In this document: positions 14,157-22,763 of the stretch, one piece after another
Numbering within the stretch: the first letter of the stretch is position 1
Layout: the number at the start of each line of letters is the position of its first letter
Assembly (NCBI GenBank): GCA_049642385.1
Contig: JBAROU010000191.1
Location: 1-26,686 of the forward strand
Direction: 5' to 3'
Length of the DNA stretch: 26,686 nt
DNA from: JBAROU01 sp049642385
GTDB lineage: Bacteria > Chloroflexota > Dehalococcoidia > DSTF01 > RBG-16-68-14
The notes under the pieces: model-generated
What the model saw: the letters and a program-made list of their open reading frames with translations, nothing else
What the model was told of the DNA's origin: nothing
Database searches by the model: none
Translations under genes and position numbers: made by a program

Positions 14157-15497
14157 ATGGAACCCCAGATCCAGTACACGAAGACGGCAGACGGTGTGAG
14201 CATCGCCTGGGCCGAGGCTGGCCAGGGCCCTGCGCTGCTGTTTTGCACCTTCACTCCGTTCTCCCATGTCCAGGAACAGGTCGCCGTGTATAGGGAGTCC
14301 TTTGAGGCATTCTCTCGATCGTTTCGGCTGATTACCTTCGACGCACGCGGCACCGGCATGTCGGAGCGTGACGTTGCGTCCGTGTCCGCCGAGACGCTCC
14401 TGTTGGATGCCGAAGCGGTGCTTGATGCCGCGAAGCTCGACCGCGTCATCGTGAACGCGGACGGCTCAAGCATCCTGGCAACTTCAACGTGCCTCCGTCT
14501 CGCGATCCAGTCTCCCGAGCGAGTTACACACGTCATTCTCGATGCTCCGTTTGAGAACGCACGGGAGTTGGCAGACACACCCTTCGGCCGGACAAACCTG
14601 GCGTTAGCGGAGTTGGACTGGACGGTCTACACGCAGACGCTCTTTCGGGTCCTGCTCGGCTTGAGCGCGTCCAACAACATGATCGAATCATACGTTGTAG
14701 CGGTTGGCGGCTGGGTGGACCCGATTGTCGGCGTCCGGTACATCCGGGAGTGGGAGGCTGTAGACCTGGGCGACCTCCTCCCTCAGGTGCGCCAGCCAAC
14801 TCTTGTCACCCGAAACGATCCGTTTTTCGTCCCTGCCCGCTGCTGTCAGCGCGTCGCCGCGAAGATCCCGGGGGCACAGTTCCGCCAATACTCGGACCCA
14901 ACCTGGGCTCAGATGGCTGAGCTCATCGGCGACTTCGTAGGGCAACCCACAGCCCCGACGCCGCAGGACGCCATTGCCGCCTCGCCCCTGCGCACGGTGC
15001 TCTTCACCGACATCGTCGGCCACACCGCGATGATGCAGCGCCTCGGTGACGACGCTGGACGCGGCGTCCTGCGAGAGCACGAGCGGATCACGCGCGGGGC
15101 GCTGTTGGCTCACGGCGGCACCGAAGTAAAGACCGACGGCGACAGCTTCATGGCATCGTTCGCCTCCGTCTCGGCCGCGGTGGAGTGTGCGATTTCCCTT
15201 CAGCTCGCCTTCGCGCAGCACAGCACAAACGCGGACGAACCGATCGTCATCCGGATCGGACTGAACGTCGGCGAACCCATCGAAGAAGACGGCGACTTTT
15301 TCGGATCGGCGGTCATTCTCGGAGCTCGCATCAAAGATCAGGCCAAAGGCGGTGAGATCCTGGTCCCGCAGGCCGTGCGCCATCTACTCTCTGGGAAGGG
15401 ATTCCTGTTCGCGGACCGGGGCGAGGTGGTGCCGAAGGGTTTCGAAGAGCCGGTGCGGCTGTACACGGTCCGGTGGGGCGAGGAGAACGTCGGCTAG
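14157..15497 (+). CDS. Alpha/beta-hydrolase-like domain fused to a class III nucleotide cyclase domain
   Basis: A 446-residue fusion. Residues 1 to about 260 have an alpha/beta-hydrolase layout (FDARGTGMS, 61-69), but the nucleophile elbow reads NADGSS (100-105), putting D102 where the usual serine sits. Residues about 278-440 are a class III adenylate/guanylate cyclase domain: metal aspartates in VLFTDIVG (D285) and KTDGDS (D329), the base-contacting K325 and D380, and R391. The transition-state asparagine, four residues before that arginine, is I387, so cyclase activity may be weak or absent. The hydrolase half is probably a sensor; this is inference. No membrane segment or signal peptide is seen, so it should be cytoplasmic. 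Its stop is 9 bp from the converging hydrolase gene. Confidence 0.88.
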   Translation: MEPQIQYTKTADGVSIAWAEAGQGPALLFCTFTPFSHVQEQVAVYRESFEAFSRSFRLITFDARGTGMSERDVASVSAETLLLDAEAVLDAAKLDRVIVNADGSSILATSTCLRLAIQSPERVTHVILDAPFENARELADTPFGRTNLALAELDWTVYTQTLFRVLLGLSASNNMIESYVVAVGGWVDPIVGVRYIREWEAVDLGDLLPQVRQPTLVTRNDPFFVPARCCQRVAAKIPGAQFRQYSDPTWAQMAELIGDFVGQPTAPTPQDAIAASPLRTVLFTDIVGHTAMMQRLGDDAGRGVLREHERITRGALLAHGGTEVKTDGDSFMASFASVSAAVECAISLQLAFAQHSTNADEPIVIRIGLNVGEPIEEDGDFFGSAVILGARIKDQAKGGEILVPQAVRHLLSGKGFLFADRGEVVPKGFEEPVRLYTVRWGEENVG

Positions 15498-15506
15498 GGG
15501 ACTGCC

Positions 15507-16511
15507 TTATGCCTCTCCTTGCCCACCCGCGCGCTCGTACCACACCACGCCATCGTCACGGAACACGCGCAGCCTGCCTTCGTACACGGCGTACTCCAGG
15601 TGCGCGAGCGTCTCGCTCACGGCGGCGCGGCGCATCCACGGCGAGAAGCTGTCGTAGCTACCGATGGTCCACTGGATGCCCGACGCGACGTCGTAGGCTG
15701 TGGCGCGGCCATCGCCTACGACCGCGAGCATATCGTCCAGCCGCTCGTGATGGTGCTCGACGATCTCGACCAAGCGACCCTGGAGGTCTTTGAACGAGTG
15801 CTCGTGCGCGGGTAACACGTCGTCCACCTCCAGCGGCTCGAGCCTTTGAAGCGACGCGATGTAGTCGCCCAGCGGGTTGCCCATTTGCTGCGGGTGCAAG
15901 CCGACGTTAGGCGTGATCGTCGGCAGAACGTGATCTCCCGTAAGGATGACGCGCTGGGTGCGCTCGTAGAAGCAGAGGTGCCCCGGCGAATGGCCCGGCG
16001 TCCACAAAACCTCGAACCGGTAGAGCCCGAAGTCGAGCGTCTCGCCGCCCCAGAGCACCGCGTCCGGCTCGATCGGCACGACGTAGCCGCGCACGGGCAT
16101 CGATGAGGACTGCAGCTCTTTGACTTCGCTCTCCGGAACGCCGTGCTCGCGCAGCCAGCCGGCCATGCGCTCCAGGAGCTGGTCCGGCTCCCGATAGCGA
16201 CTTCGGATGAAGTCGCGCTCGCGCTGGTGGGTGATCACCTGTGCGCCGCAGATCTCCTTAATACGACCGGCGAGCCCGTAGTGGTCAGGGTGGACGTGGG
16301 TGACCAGCAGGCGCTTGATATCGTCGAACGTGAGGTTTACCTCACGCAACTCGCTCTCCAACGCTTCGAAGGCCTCTGGCGTGTTCCAGCCGCAGTCGAC
16401 GAGCGTGTAGCCGTCGTTTCCAGGGATCAAATAAGGCAGCACCCAGCCCAATGGGTTGTTCGGGATGGGCACCTTCAGCTGATACATCCCCGAGAGCACT
16501 TCCGTCGGCAC
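15507..16511 (-). CDS. Metallo-beta-lactamase fold hydrolase
   Basis: A 334-residue member of the metallo-beta-lactamase (glyoxalase II-like) superfamily. The dinuclear metal site is complete: HVHPDH (H72, H74, D76, H77), H174 in TPGHSPGH, D193 in LTGDHVLP and H236 in LPAHEH. A C-terminal region of about 90 residues after the metal fold is probably a winged-helix-like cap, as in related thioesterase-like enzymes. The start is GTG, supported by the full anti-ribosomal sequence GGAGGTGA (plus-strand 16515-16522). The substrate is unknown; a thioester or lactone hydrolase role is a guess. It follows gmd in the same direction after 101 bp. Confidence 0.9.
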   Translation of the reverse strand: MPTEVLSGMYQLKVPIPNNPLGWVLPYLIPGNDGYTLVDCGWNTPEAFEALESELREVNLTFDDIKRLLVTHVHPDHYGLAGRIKEICGAQVITHQRERDFIRSRYREPDQLLERMAGWLREHGVPESEVKELQSSSMPVRGYVVPIEPDAVLWGGETLDFGLYRFEVLWTPGHSPGHLCFYERTQRVILTGDHVLPTITPNVGLHPQQMGNPLGDYIASLQRLEPLEVDDVLPAHEHSFKDLQGRLVEIVEHHHERLDDMLAVVGDGRATAYDVASGIQWTIGSYDSFSPWMRRAAVSETLAHLEYAVYEGRLRVFRDDGVVWYERAGGQGEA

Positions 16512-16541
16512 GAATCACCTCCAGGGCTTCGCTGTGAGCTC

Positions 16542-16576
16542 AGCCGAAACGGCTCCCCGCCCCGATGCGGGACGGG
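16542..16576 (-). terminator. Two hairpins between gmd and the hydrolase gene
   Basis: AGCCG-AAA-CGGCT (16542-16554) and CCCG-C-CCCG-ATG-CGGG-A-CGGG (16556-16576, one internal mismatch) form adjacent stems downstream of gmd. Neither is followed by a T-run. They may slow transcription or stabilise the gmd mRNA end; a terminator role is only possible. Confidence 0.4.
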
Positions 16577-16612
16577 CGTAGTGTAGCGTTTCCTGTACTT
16601 CTACTGCTTGAC

Positions 16613-17608
16613 TTAACTGGCTTTCGCCTCGGCTTGCAGGTCGGCCTCCACCATGATGCGCACCAGCTCCTCAAAGTTCACCGTCGGCTGCCAGCCCAGC
16701 TTCTCGCGCGCCTTCGTCGCGTCCGCGAGCAGGTGGTCGACCTCGGCCGGGCGCATGAATTGCGGGTCGGAGCGAATGTGATCCTCGTAATTCAGCCCAA
16801 CGTGCCGGAACGCGAGCAGGGCGTACTCATGCGGGCTATGCGCCTCGCCCGTGCCGATGACGAAGTCGTCCGGTTCGGGCTGCTGGAGCATCAGATGCAT
16901 CGCGCGGACGTAATCGCCGGCGAAGCCCCAGTCGCGCTTCGACTCCATGTTGCCCATCACGAGCTCTTGCTGCTTGCCGAGCTTGATGCGCGCCGCGCCG
17001 AGGCTGATCTTTCGAGTGACAAACTCCGGTCCGCGGCGAGGCGACTCATGGTTGAATAGGATACCGCTACAGGCGAAGATGCCGTAGCTCTCGCGGTAGT
17101 TCATCGTGATGTAGTGCCCGTACACCTTCGCAACGCCGTAGGGGCTGCGCGGGTGGAACCCCGTCGTCTCGCGTTGAGGCGTCTCGCGCACCTTGCCGAA
17201 CATCTCGCTGCTCGACGCCTGATAGAAGCGGATGTTCTGCGCACCATCCGAACGTGATTTGCCCGCGCCTGTCACGAGCCGGATCGCTTCGAGGACGCGC
17301 AGCACGCCCAGGCCCGTGATCTCGCCGGTGAGCTCCGGCTGGTTCCAGGACACCGGCACGAAGCTGATCGCGCCCAGGTTGTAGACCTCGTCCGGTTGCG
17401 TCTGCTGGATCAGGTTGATCAGCGACGCCTGGTCAAGCAGATCGCCCTCGACGATGCGTACGTCGGGAAGCATCGCCTCCATCATCGGGCGCTTCGGGTT
17501 GGCCTGGCCACGCATCATCCCGTAAACGTCGTAGCCCTGCGAGAGCAGGTGCTCTGCCAGGTACGTGCCATCCTGGCCTGTGATGCCGGTGATGAGGGCG
17601 GTGGGCAT
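16613..17608 (-). CDS. gmd: GDP-mannose 4,6-dehydratase
   Basis: Converts GDP-D-mannose to GDP-4-keto-6-deoxymannose, the precursor of GDP-fucose, rhamnose-type and perosamine sugars for surface glycans. The 331-residue short-chain dehydrogenase shows the NADP motif GITGQDG (8-14), the active-site SSSEMFG (132-138) and the YxxxK pair Y157 and K161 in SPYGVAK. The C-terminal MRPAEVDHLLAD matches the substrate-binding end of the family. AGGAG lies 9 nt before the ATG. No reductase or glycosyltransferase gene is in the window, so the end product is unknown. Confidence 0.94.
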   Translation of the reverse strand: MPTALITGITGQDGTYLAEHLLSQGYDVYGMMRGQANPKRPMMEAMLPDVRIVEGDLLDQASLINLIQQTQPDEVYNLGAISFVPVSWNQPELTGEITGLGVLRVLEAIRLVTGAGKSRSDGAQNIRFYQASSSEMFGKVRETPQRETTGFHPRSPYGVAKVYGHYITMNYRESYGIFACSGILFNHESPRRGPEFVTRKISLGAARIKLGKQQELVMGNMESKRDWGFAGDYVRAMHLMLQQPEPDDFVIGTGEAHSPHEYALLAFRHVGLNYEDHIRSDPQFMRPAEVDHLLADATKAREKLGWQPTVNFEELVRIMVEADLQAEAKAS

Positions 17609-17705
17609 TGGGTAACACTCCTTGCTGCGATGCGAACGACCGTATTCTACACAGACTGGCAGGGCCGGTCGAGGGCGGGCCGATTGCGCGCGCTGAAGCT
17701 CGGCG

Positions 17706-19550
17706 CTACTTCTCCAGGCGGAGCACCGCCAGGAACGCCTCCTGCGGGATGTCCACGTTGCCGACGCGCTTCATGCGCTTCTTGCCCTCCTTCTGTTTCT
17801 CGAGCAGCTTGCGCTTGCGCGTGACATCGCCGCCGTAACACTTGGCGAGGACGTTCTTGCGCATCGCGCGCACGGTCTCGCGCGCCACGATGCGGCCGCC
17901 CACAGCCGCCTGGATCGGCACGTCAAACATTTGGCGCGGAATCAGGCTGCGCAGACGCTGGACGAGCGCGCGCCCTTGAAACGCTGCTTTGTTCGAGTGC
18001 GTGATCAGCGAGAGCGCATCCACTGCGACGCCGTTCACGAGAATGTCCAGCTTCAGGAGCTTCGCCATCGTGTAGTGCGAGAAGGCGTAGTCCAGGCTGG
18101 CGTAGCCCTGCGTCATTGACTTAAGTTGATCGTAGAAGTCAACCAGTATCTCTGAGAGCGGGATCAGGTACTCAAGCACGACGCGGGCGTCGCCCTTCTT
18201 GTGCTCGTCGAGCTCCTTTCCCGAGCCACCCTGAAGGTACTCCATGTGCTGGAACTCGCCGCGACGATTCGTGACGACTTCCATCACCGCCCCGATGTAG
18301 CGATCCGGTGAGACGACCGTGATCTTCATCCACGGCTCGCGGATCTCAACTACCTCGTTGGGCGGCGGCAGGTCCGCAGGATTGTCAATCAGCAGCTCCG
18401 TGCCGTCTGTGCGACGCACCTCGTACTCCACGCTCGGTGCTGTGATCAGCAGCTCCAGGTCGTACTCCCGCTCCAGGCGCTCCTGCACGATCTCCATGTG
18501 CAGCAGCCCCAGGAAGCCGCAGCGAAAGCCCGGCCCCAGCGCCACGCTCGACTCCGGCTCAAACGCGAGCGACGCGTCGTTCAGTTGGAGCTTCTCGAGC
18601 GCCTCGCGCAAAAGCGGGTAGTCGTTGGGCTGCGTTGGATAGAGGCCTGCGAAAACCATCGGCTTCGCCTGGCGATAGCCCGCGAGCGGTTCGACCGCCG
18701 GTCGCGCCGCGTCCGTCAGCGTGTCGCCGACGCGACACTGACGCACATCCTTGAGTCCTGTCGCGACGTAGCCCACCTCGCCGGTGGCAAGCCGTCCGGT
18801 CGAAACCAGCTCGGGGGTGAAGACGCCGACTTCCAGCGCCTCGATCGTGCGCTGACCGGACATCAGGCGCACATCGCGGTCGCTCTCGATCGCGCCCTCC
18901 ATCACCCGAACGTAGGCAACAACGCCCTTATAGGAATCGTACTTGGAGTCGAAGACGAGCGCGCGCAGCGGCGACGCTTCGTCACCGCCGGGCGGCGGCA
19001 CGCGCCGCACGATGCTTTCGAGTATGGCACGCGTGCCAGTACCGTCCTTCGCTGACGCGAGGAGCACGTCCTCCGGCTCGAAGCCGAGCACGTCGGAGAG
19101 CTGCTCAGCTACCTCCTCCGGCTCCGCGCTGGGCAAGTCGATCTTGTTCACGACCGGCACGATGGTCAGGTGGTGGTCGAGCGCGACGTACACATTGGCG
19201 ATGGTCTGCGCCTGGATGCCCTGCGTTGCGTCCACCACGAGGATCGCACCCTCGCAAGCGGCCAGGGCACGGGACACTTCGTACGAGAAGTCGACGTGGC
19301 CCGGCGTGTCGATCAGATTTAGCTCGTAGTCGACACCGTCGTCAGCGCGATACGGCATACGCACGGCCTTCGCCTTGATCGTCACGCCCTTCTCGCGCTC
19401 CAGCTCCATCGAGTCGAGTACTTGCTCAACGCGATCGCGGCGCGACTCAGCGAGCAGGCCCGTAATCTCGAGAAAGCGATCGGCGAGCGTTGACTTGCCG
19501 TGATCGATGTGAGCGATGATACAAAAGTTGCGGATGCGCTGTCGATCCAT
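17706..19550 (-). CDS. lepA: Elongation factor 4 (LepA), back-translocating GTPase
   Basis: Ribosome-bound translational GTPase involved in ribosome assembly and in rescue of stalled translocation. The 614-residue protein has the P-loop AHIDHGKST (13-21), G3 DTPGHVDF, G4 NKID and G5 SAKDG, then the EF-G-like domains and the LepA-specific C-terminal domain (AAVGGRIVARETVRAMRK, then KRKLLEKQKEGKKRMK). Length is close to the usual 600. The ATG at 19550 is chosen because the family N-terminus starts there; the frame is open to 19889 but that part has no similarity and overlaps the methyltransferase. The start shares one base with the methyltransferase stop (TGATG). Confidence 0.96.
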   Translation of the reverse strand: MDRQRIRNFCIIAHIDHGKSTLADRFLEITGLLAESRRDRVEQVLDSMELEREKGVTIKAKAVRMPYRADDGVDYELNLIDTPGHVDFSYEVSRALAACEGAILVVDATQGIQAQTIANVYVALDHHLTIVPVVNKIDLPSAEPEEVAEQLSDVLGFEPEDVLLASAKDGTGTRAILESIVRRVPPPGGDEASPLRALVFDSKYDSYKGVVAYVRVMEGAIESDRDVRLMSGQRTIEALEVGVFTPELVSTGRLATGEVGYVATGLKDVRQCRVGDTLTDAARPAVEPLAGYRQAKPMVFAGLYPTQPNDYPLLREALEKLQLNDASLAFEPESSVALGPGFRCGFLGLLHMEIVQERLEREYDLELLITAPSVEYEVRRTDGTELLIDNPADLPPPNEVVEIREPWMKITVVSPDRYIGAVMEVVTNRRGEFQHMEYLQGGSGKELDEHKKGDARVVLEYLIPLSEILVDFYDQLKSMTQGYASLDYAFSHYTMAKLLKLDILVNGVAVDALSLITHSNKAAFQGRALVQRLRSLIPRQMFDVPIQAAVGGRIVARETVRAMRKNVLAKCYGGDVTRKRKLLEKQKEGKKRMKRVGNVDIPQEAFLAVLRLEK

Positions 19551-20338
19551 CAGGCCATTGCGACCAGCACGCCTGCGTCTTTGGTCACTTGAAATGCGCC
19601 CCGGGACGCAATCGCGCGTTCGACCGTTGAACGCATATGGTCGAGGCCGTCCACGTCCCTCACATTCGGACGAATGGACCGGACGTACTCGATCGCCGGC
19701 TCGACCTCCGTGATCGAGAGCGCATCGGCATAGCGACGCACTTCCACCTGCGGGAAGCAGCGCTCGAGCTGCGCTACGCCGTTTTCGAGCCCGAACCCAT
19801 CCAGCGAATAGAGTCGTCCGCTCACCACATTGAAGAGCTCGTGCATATGACGGCGACCGTTCGTGGCGGCGTACAGCCGCCCGCCGCACCGCAGCACGCG
19901 TCGCAGCTCAGCAATTGCGCGCTCCCGGTCCGGCACGTGGTACAGCATGTGATTCGCGATGACGGCATCGAAGGTCCCCGACGCGAAGGGCAGCGCCTGC
20001 ACGTCAGTGACGCCAAATCGTGGCGCAAAACCGATCTCGCCAAGCGCTCGCCTGGCCGCGCGTACCATGCCGACGGAGAAATCCGATAGTGTGACGCACT
20101 CCGGCTCCGGCAGCCGGTCATGGTTCTCCAACCAGAGCGTGCCCGGACCACAGCCCACCTCCAACACCGCGGCTACAGCAGTCAGATCGACCTGATCGAA
20201 CGCCCAGCGATGGAAGCCGTAGCCGTTGGTGCTGAAGCGCGCATGCAGCGCGACACGGGCGTTCAGGTTCTCGTCGTCGCGATATTGCTCGCAGAGAAGG
20301 CGCGTGGGATCGGTGAAACGATTCACAGGCGCCATCAT
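19550..20338 (-). CDS. Class I SAM-dependent methyltransferase
   Basis: A 262-residue cytoplasmic methyltransferase. Motif I is LEVGCGPGTLW (59-69), followed by an acidic strand end (CVTLSDFSVGM), motif II-like DVQALPFASGTFDAVIANHMLYHVPD and motif III LRRVLRCGGRLYAATNG. This is the Methyltransf_11 layout of small-molecule or lipid methylases; the substrate is unknown. Two adjacent ATGs (20338 and 20335) are equally possible starts; an open frame continues upstream to 20668 but antisense to nothing recognisable and into the oppF gene region. It is coupled to lepA by a one-base stop/start overlap. Confidence 0.88.
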   Translation of the reverse strand: MMAPVNRFTDPTRLLCEQYRDDENLNARVALHARFSTNGYGFHRWAFDQVDLTAVAAVLEVGCGPGTLWLENHDRLPEPECVTLSDFSVGMVRAARRALGEIGFAPRFGVTDVQALPFASGTFDAVIANHMLYHVPDRERAIAELRRVLRCGGRLYAATNGRRHMHELFNVVSGRLYSLDGFGLENGVAQLERCFPQVEVRRYADALSITEVEPAIEYVRSIRPNVRDVDGLDHMRSTVERAIASRGAFQVTKDAGVLVAMA

Positions 20339-20414
20339 GGTAGCACGGACGATCTGGCAGGTGTATCGCGTTGGTGTTGAGAGGCCGTCCGGGAAACGCG
20401 CGTGCTGCCCGCTT

Positions 20415-21437
20415 CTAGACGCGGTGGCAAGCGACCCAGTGGCCGGAGGAGACCTCGCGCCACTCAGGTATCGCCGTACGGCACTCGTCGATCGCGATCG
20501 GGCAACGCGTGTTGAAGACGCAGCCGGGCGGCGGCCGGAGCGGGCTGGGCACGTCGCCGCTGAGGATAATCCGCTCGCGCTTGGACTCGACCTCTGGGTC
20601 GGGCACCGGCACCGCGGAGAGCAGCGCCTTCGTATACGGATGGAGCGGGTTCTCGTAGAGCTCGTCACGGCCAGTGAGCTCCATCATCTTGCCCAGATAC
20701 ATGACGGCGACGCGGTCGCTAATGTGTCGCACGACCGAGAGATCGTGCGCGATGAACAGGTACGTGAGGCCAAACTGCTCCTGCAGATCCTCCAGCAGGT
20801 TGATGATCTGCGCCTGGATCGACACGTCCAAAGCGGAGACCGGCTCATCGCAGACGATAAAGTTGGGCTCCACTGCCAGCGCACGGGCGACGCCAATGCG
20901 CTGGCGCTGGCCCCCAGAAAACTCATGCGGGTAGCGATTCGCGTAATATGGATTTAGCCCCACAACCCGCATCAGCTCCGCGACGCGCTCGCGCCGCGCC
21001 TGGCCTCGGGCTAGCCCGTGGATCGCGAGCGGCTCGCCGATGATCGCCCCTGCCGACATGCGCGGATTGAGCGAGGCGAAGGGGTCCTGGAAGATCATCT
21101 GCATCTCACGTCGCATGTGACGCAGGTCGTTGCCCTTGAGCTTCGTCAGCTCAACGTCTCCGAACTTGATCTCGCCTGTGGTGGGACGGTAGAGCTGCAG
21201 GATTGCCCGACCGGTGGTTGACTTCCCGCAACCACTTTCGCCAACCAGGCCCAGCGTCTCGCCCTTCTTGATCTGGAATGAGATGCCGTCGACGGCTTTT
21301 ACATCGGCGAGCTTGCGCTGGAAGATGAGGCCCGCGGTGATCGGGAAGTAGACTTTGATATCCCGCACGTCCACCAAGATGTCGCCCTGCGCGACGAATC
21401 CCGGCGTTTCCTTTGGCGTCTTCGTGGCGATCGTCAT
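20415..21437 (-). CDS. oppF: Oligopeptide/dipeptide ABC transporter ATPase, OppF type
   Basis: A 340-residue ATPase of the peptide/nickel importer family. It has Walker A GESGCGKST (66-74), Q-loop MIFQDPFASLNPR, signature EFSGGQRQRIGVARAL, Walker B FIVCDEPVSALD and a switch histidine in FIAHDLSVV. The C-terminal region with RPPPGCVFNTRCP holds the family's cysteine motif, which binds an iron-sulfur cluster in some homologues. The ATG at 21437 overlaps the oppD stop (ATGA), and the preceding open frame is the end of oppD in another frame. No permease or binding-protein gene is in the window, so those subunits are encoded elsewhere. The substrate is unknown. Confidence 0.93.
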   Translation of the reverse strand: MTIATKTPKETPGFVAQGDILVDVRDIKVYFPITAGLIFQRKLADVKAVDGISFQIKKGETLGLVGESGCGKSTTGRAILQLYRPTTGEIKFGDVELTKLKGNDLRHMRREMQMIFQDPFASLNPRMSAGAIIGEPLAIHGLARGQARRERVAELMRVVGLNPYYANRYPHEFSGGQRQRIGVARALAVEPNFIVCDEPVSALDVSIQAQIINLLEDLQEQFGLTYLFIAHDLSVVRHISDRVAVMYLGKMMELTGRDELYENPLHPYTKALLSAVPVPDPEVESKRERIILSGDVPSPLRPPPGCVFNTRCPIAIDECRTAIPEWREVSSGHWVACHRV

Positions 21438-22438
21438 CCTTGCACCTCGGCCGTCTCGCGAAGGCCAACCTTCTGCCACTCCCAACACGCGGCCTCGTGG
21501 CCTTGCTCCACCTTCATCAGCGGTGGCGTTTCTGCCGCGCACTTCTCGACGCGGAAGGTACAACGCGGGTAGAAGGAACAGCCCGGCGGCATGTTGATCA
21601 GGTCCGGTGGGACGCCTTCGATAGGATCGAGCTTCGACTTCCGCGTCTGGTCCAGCCGCGGCACCGATTTAAGCAGGCCGACGGTGTACGGATGCTTCGG
21701 ATTCTGGTACAGCGTCTTGGCGGCGGCGCGCTCGACGATCTTGCCTGCGTACATCACGTTCACGCGGTCAGCGTAACGGGCAACCACGCCCAGGTTGTGC
21801 GTGATGATGACGACCGCTGTACCGAACTCGCTGCTGAGGCGCGCGAGGATCTCGAGAATCTGCGCCTGGATCGTTACGTCGAGCGCAGTTGTCGGCTCGT
21901 CGGCGAGACTGAGCTTGGGGTTACAAGAGTGCGCCATCGCGATCATCACGCGCTGGCGCATGCAGCCGGAGAACTGGTGCGGGTAATCGCCTATCCGGGT
22001 CGCCGCCTCCGGGATGCCGACCAACTCGAGCAGCTGTATCGCCCGCCGCTCCGCCGACGACTTATCGAGCTTCAGGTGCAGCTCCAGCGCTTCGGTGAGC
22101 TGACGCCCGATGGTGAGCACGGGGTTCAGCGAGGTCATTGGCTCCTGGAAGATCATCGCGATCCGGTTACCACGGATGTGGCGGATCTCGTCTTCATCGA
22201 CCTTGAGCAGGTCCTCGCCCTCGAAGAGCACCTCTCCGCTGACGATCTTGCCCGGCGGCGACGGTATCAATCGCAGGACCGAGAGCGCACCCACGCTCTT
22301 GCCGCAGCCACTCTCCCCCACCAGGCCGAGCGTCTCGCCCTCCTCCACATCGTACGAGATGCCGTCGACGGCCTTGACGGTGCCGTCGTCGGTAAAGAAG
22401 TAAGTCTTCAGGTCTCGCACTTGGAGGAGTGGCGCCAT
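21434..22438 (-). CDS. oppD: Oligopeptide/dipeptide ABC transporter ATPase, OppD type, altered signature motif
   Basis: A 334-residue partner of the OppF-type ATPase. Walker A is GESGCGKSV, the Q-loop MIFQEPMTSLNPV, Walker B SLADEPTTALD and the switch region IITHNLGVV; the C-terminal motif PPGCSFYPRC is present. The signature motif reads FSGCMRQRVMIAMA, with C159 in place of the second glycine of the normal SGGMRQR, which could reduce ATP hydrolysis at that composite site. AGGTAGGAA lies before the ATG. It is the first gene of the minus-strand oppD-oppF pair, following the tRNA genes and their terminator. Confidence 0.92.
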   Translation of the reverse strand: MAPLLQVRDLKTYFFTDDGTVKAVDGISYDVEEGETLGLVGESGCGKSVGALSVLRLIPSPPGKIVSGEVLFEGEDLLKVDEDEIRHIRGNRIAMIFQEPMTSLNPVLTIGRQLTEALELHLKLDKSSAERRAIQLLELVGIPEAATRIGDYPHQFSGCMRQRVMIAMAHSCNPKLSLADEPTTALDVTIQAQILEILARLSSEFGTAVVIITHNLGVVARYADRVNVMYAGKIVERAAAKTLYQNPKHPYTVGLLKSVPRLDQTRKSKLDPIEGVPPDLINMPPGCSFYPRCTFRVEKCAAETPPLMKVEQGHEAACWEWQKVGLRETAEVQG

Positions 22439-22463
22439 CTCGAATTCCTACCTCTCGTTCTGG

Positions 22464-22503
22464 TAAAGAGCCGCCGCCTGTGAACGCTGGTCAGCGGCGG
22501 CTC
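22464..22503 (-). terminator. Terminator after the tRNA-Lys/tRNA-Leu pair
   Basis: GAGCCGCCGC (22468-22477) and GCGGCGGCTC (22494-22503) form a perfect 10-bp GC-rich stem with a 16-nt loop. On the minus strand the stem is followed by TTTACC, a short T-run. It lies between tRNA-Leu and oppD, where transcription of the tRNAs should end. Confidence 0.65.
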
Positions 22504-22512
22504 CGCTCGGGG

Positions 22513-22597
22513 TGGTGGGGAAGAGGAGACTCGAACTCCTACGCCTTGCGGCACATGATCCTAAATCATGCTCGTCTGCCAATTCCGACACTTCCCC
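22513..22597 (-). tRNA. tRNA-Leu (anticodon UAG)
   Basis: The 85-nt gene folds as a class II tRNA: acceptor stem GGGGAAG/CTTCCCC, D arm, anticodon stem CATGA/TCATG with loop TTTAGGA (anticodon TAG at 22561-22563), a long variable arm and a T arm with GGAGTTCGAGTCTCC. The discriminator A and CCA are encoded. It reads CUA and, by wobble, other CUN leucine codons. Confidence 0.96.
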
Positions 22598-22636
22598 GTC
22601 CTTGCAGCCGAATGACCGGAGCATGGGTACTTCAGT

Positions 22637-22712
<76 letters not shown>

Positions 22713-22714
22713 AA

Positions 22715-22763
22715 ACTCCCGCCTTCGGCAACTACGTCGAAGCGGGTGAAACGTGGCGGGAGT
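22715..22763. repeat. 9-bp inverted repeat spanning the tRNA-Lys leader and -10 box
   Basis: ACTCCCGCC (22715-22723) and GGCGGGAGT (22755-22763) are perfect inverted repeats separated by 31 bp. The right arm overlaps the -10 box of the minus-strand tRNA promoter, and the left arm abuts the tRNA-Lys 5' end. It could be a protein-binding site or a folding element in the precursor. Confidence 0.6.

Noticed and set aside
19551..19889. Longer N-terminus for LepA
   Set aside because: The added 113 residues are Arg-rich, unrelated to LepA, and overlap the methyltransferase; the canonical LepA N-terminus begins at 19550.
20339..20668. Longer N-terminus for the methyltransferase
   Set aside because: The extension overlaps the oppF 3' end in another frame and is Ser/Arg-rich with no similarity to the family.
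21413..22483. 356-codon plus-strand frame opposite oppD
   Set aside because: Antisense to a canonical ATPase gene, with no recognisable domain.
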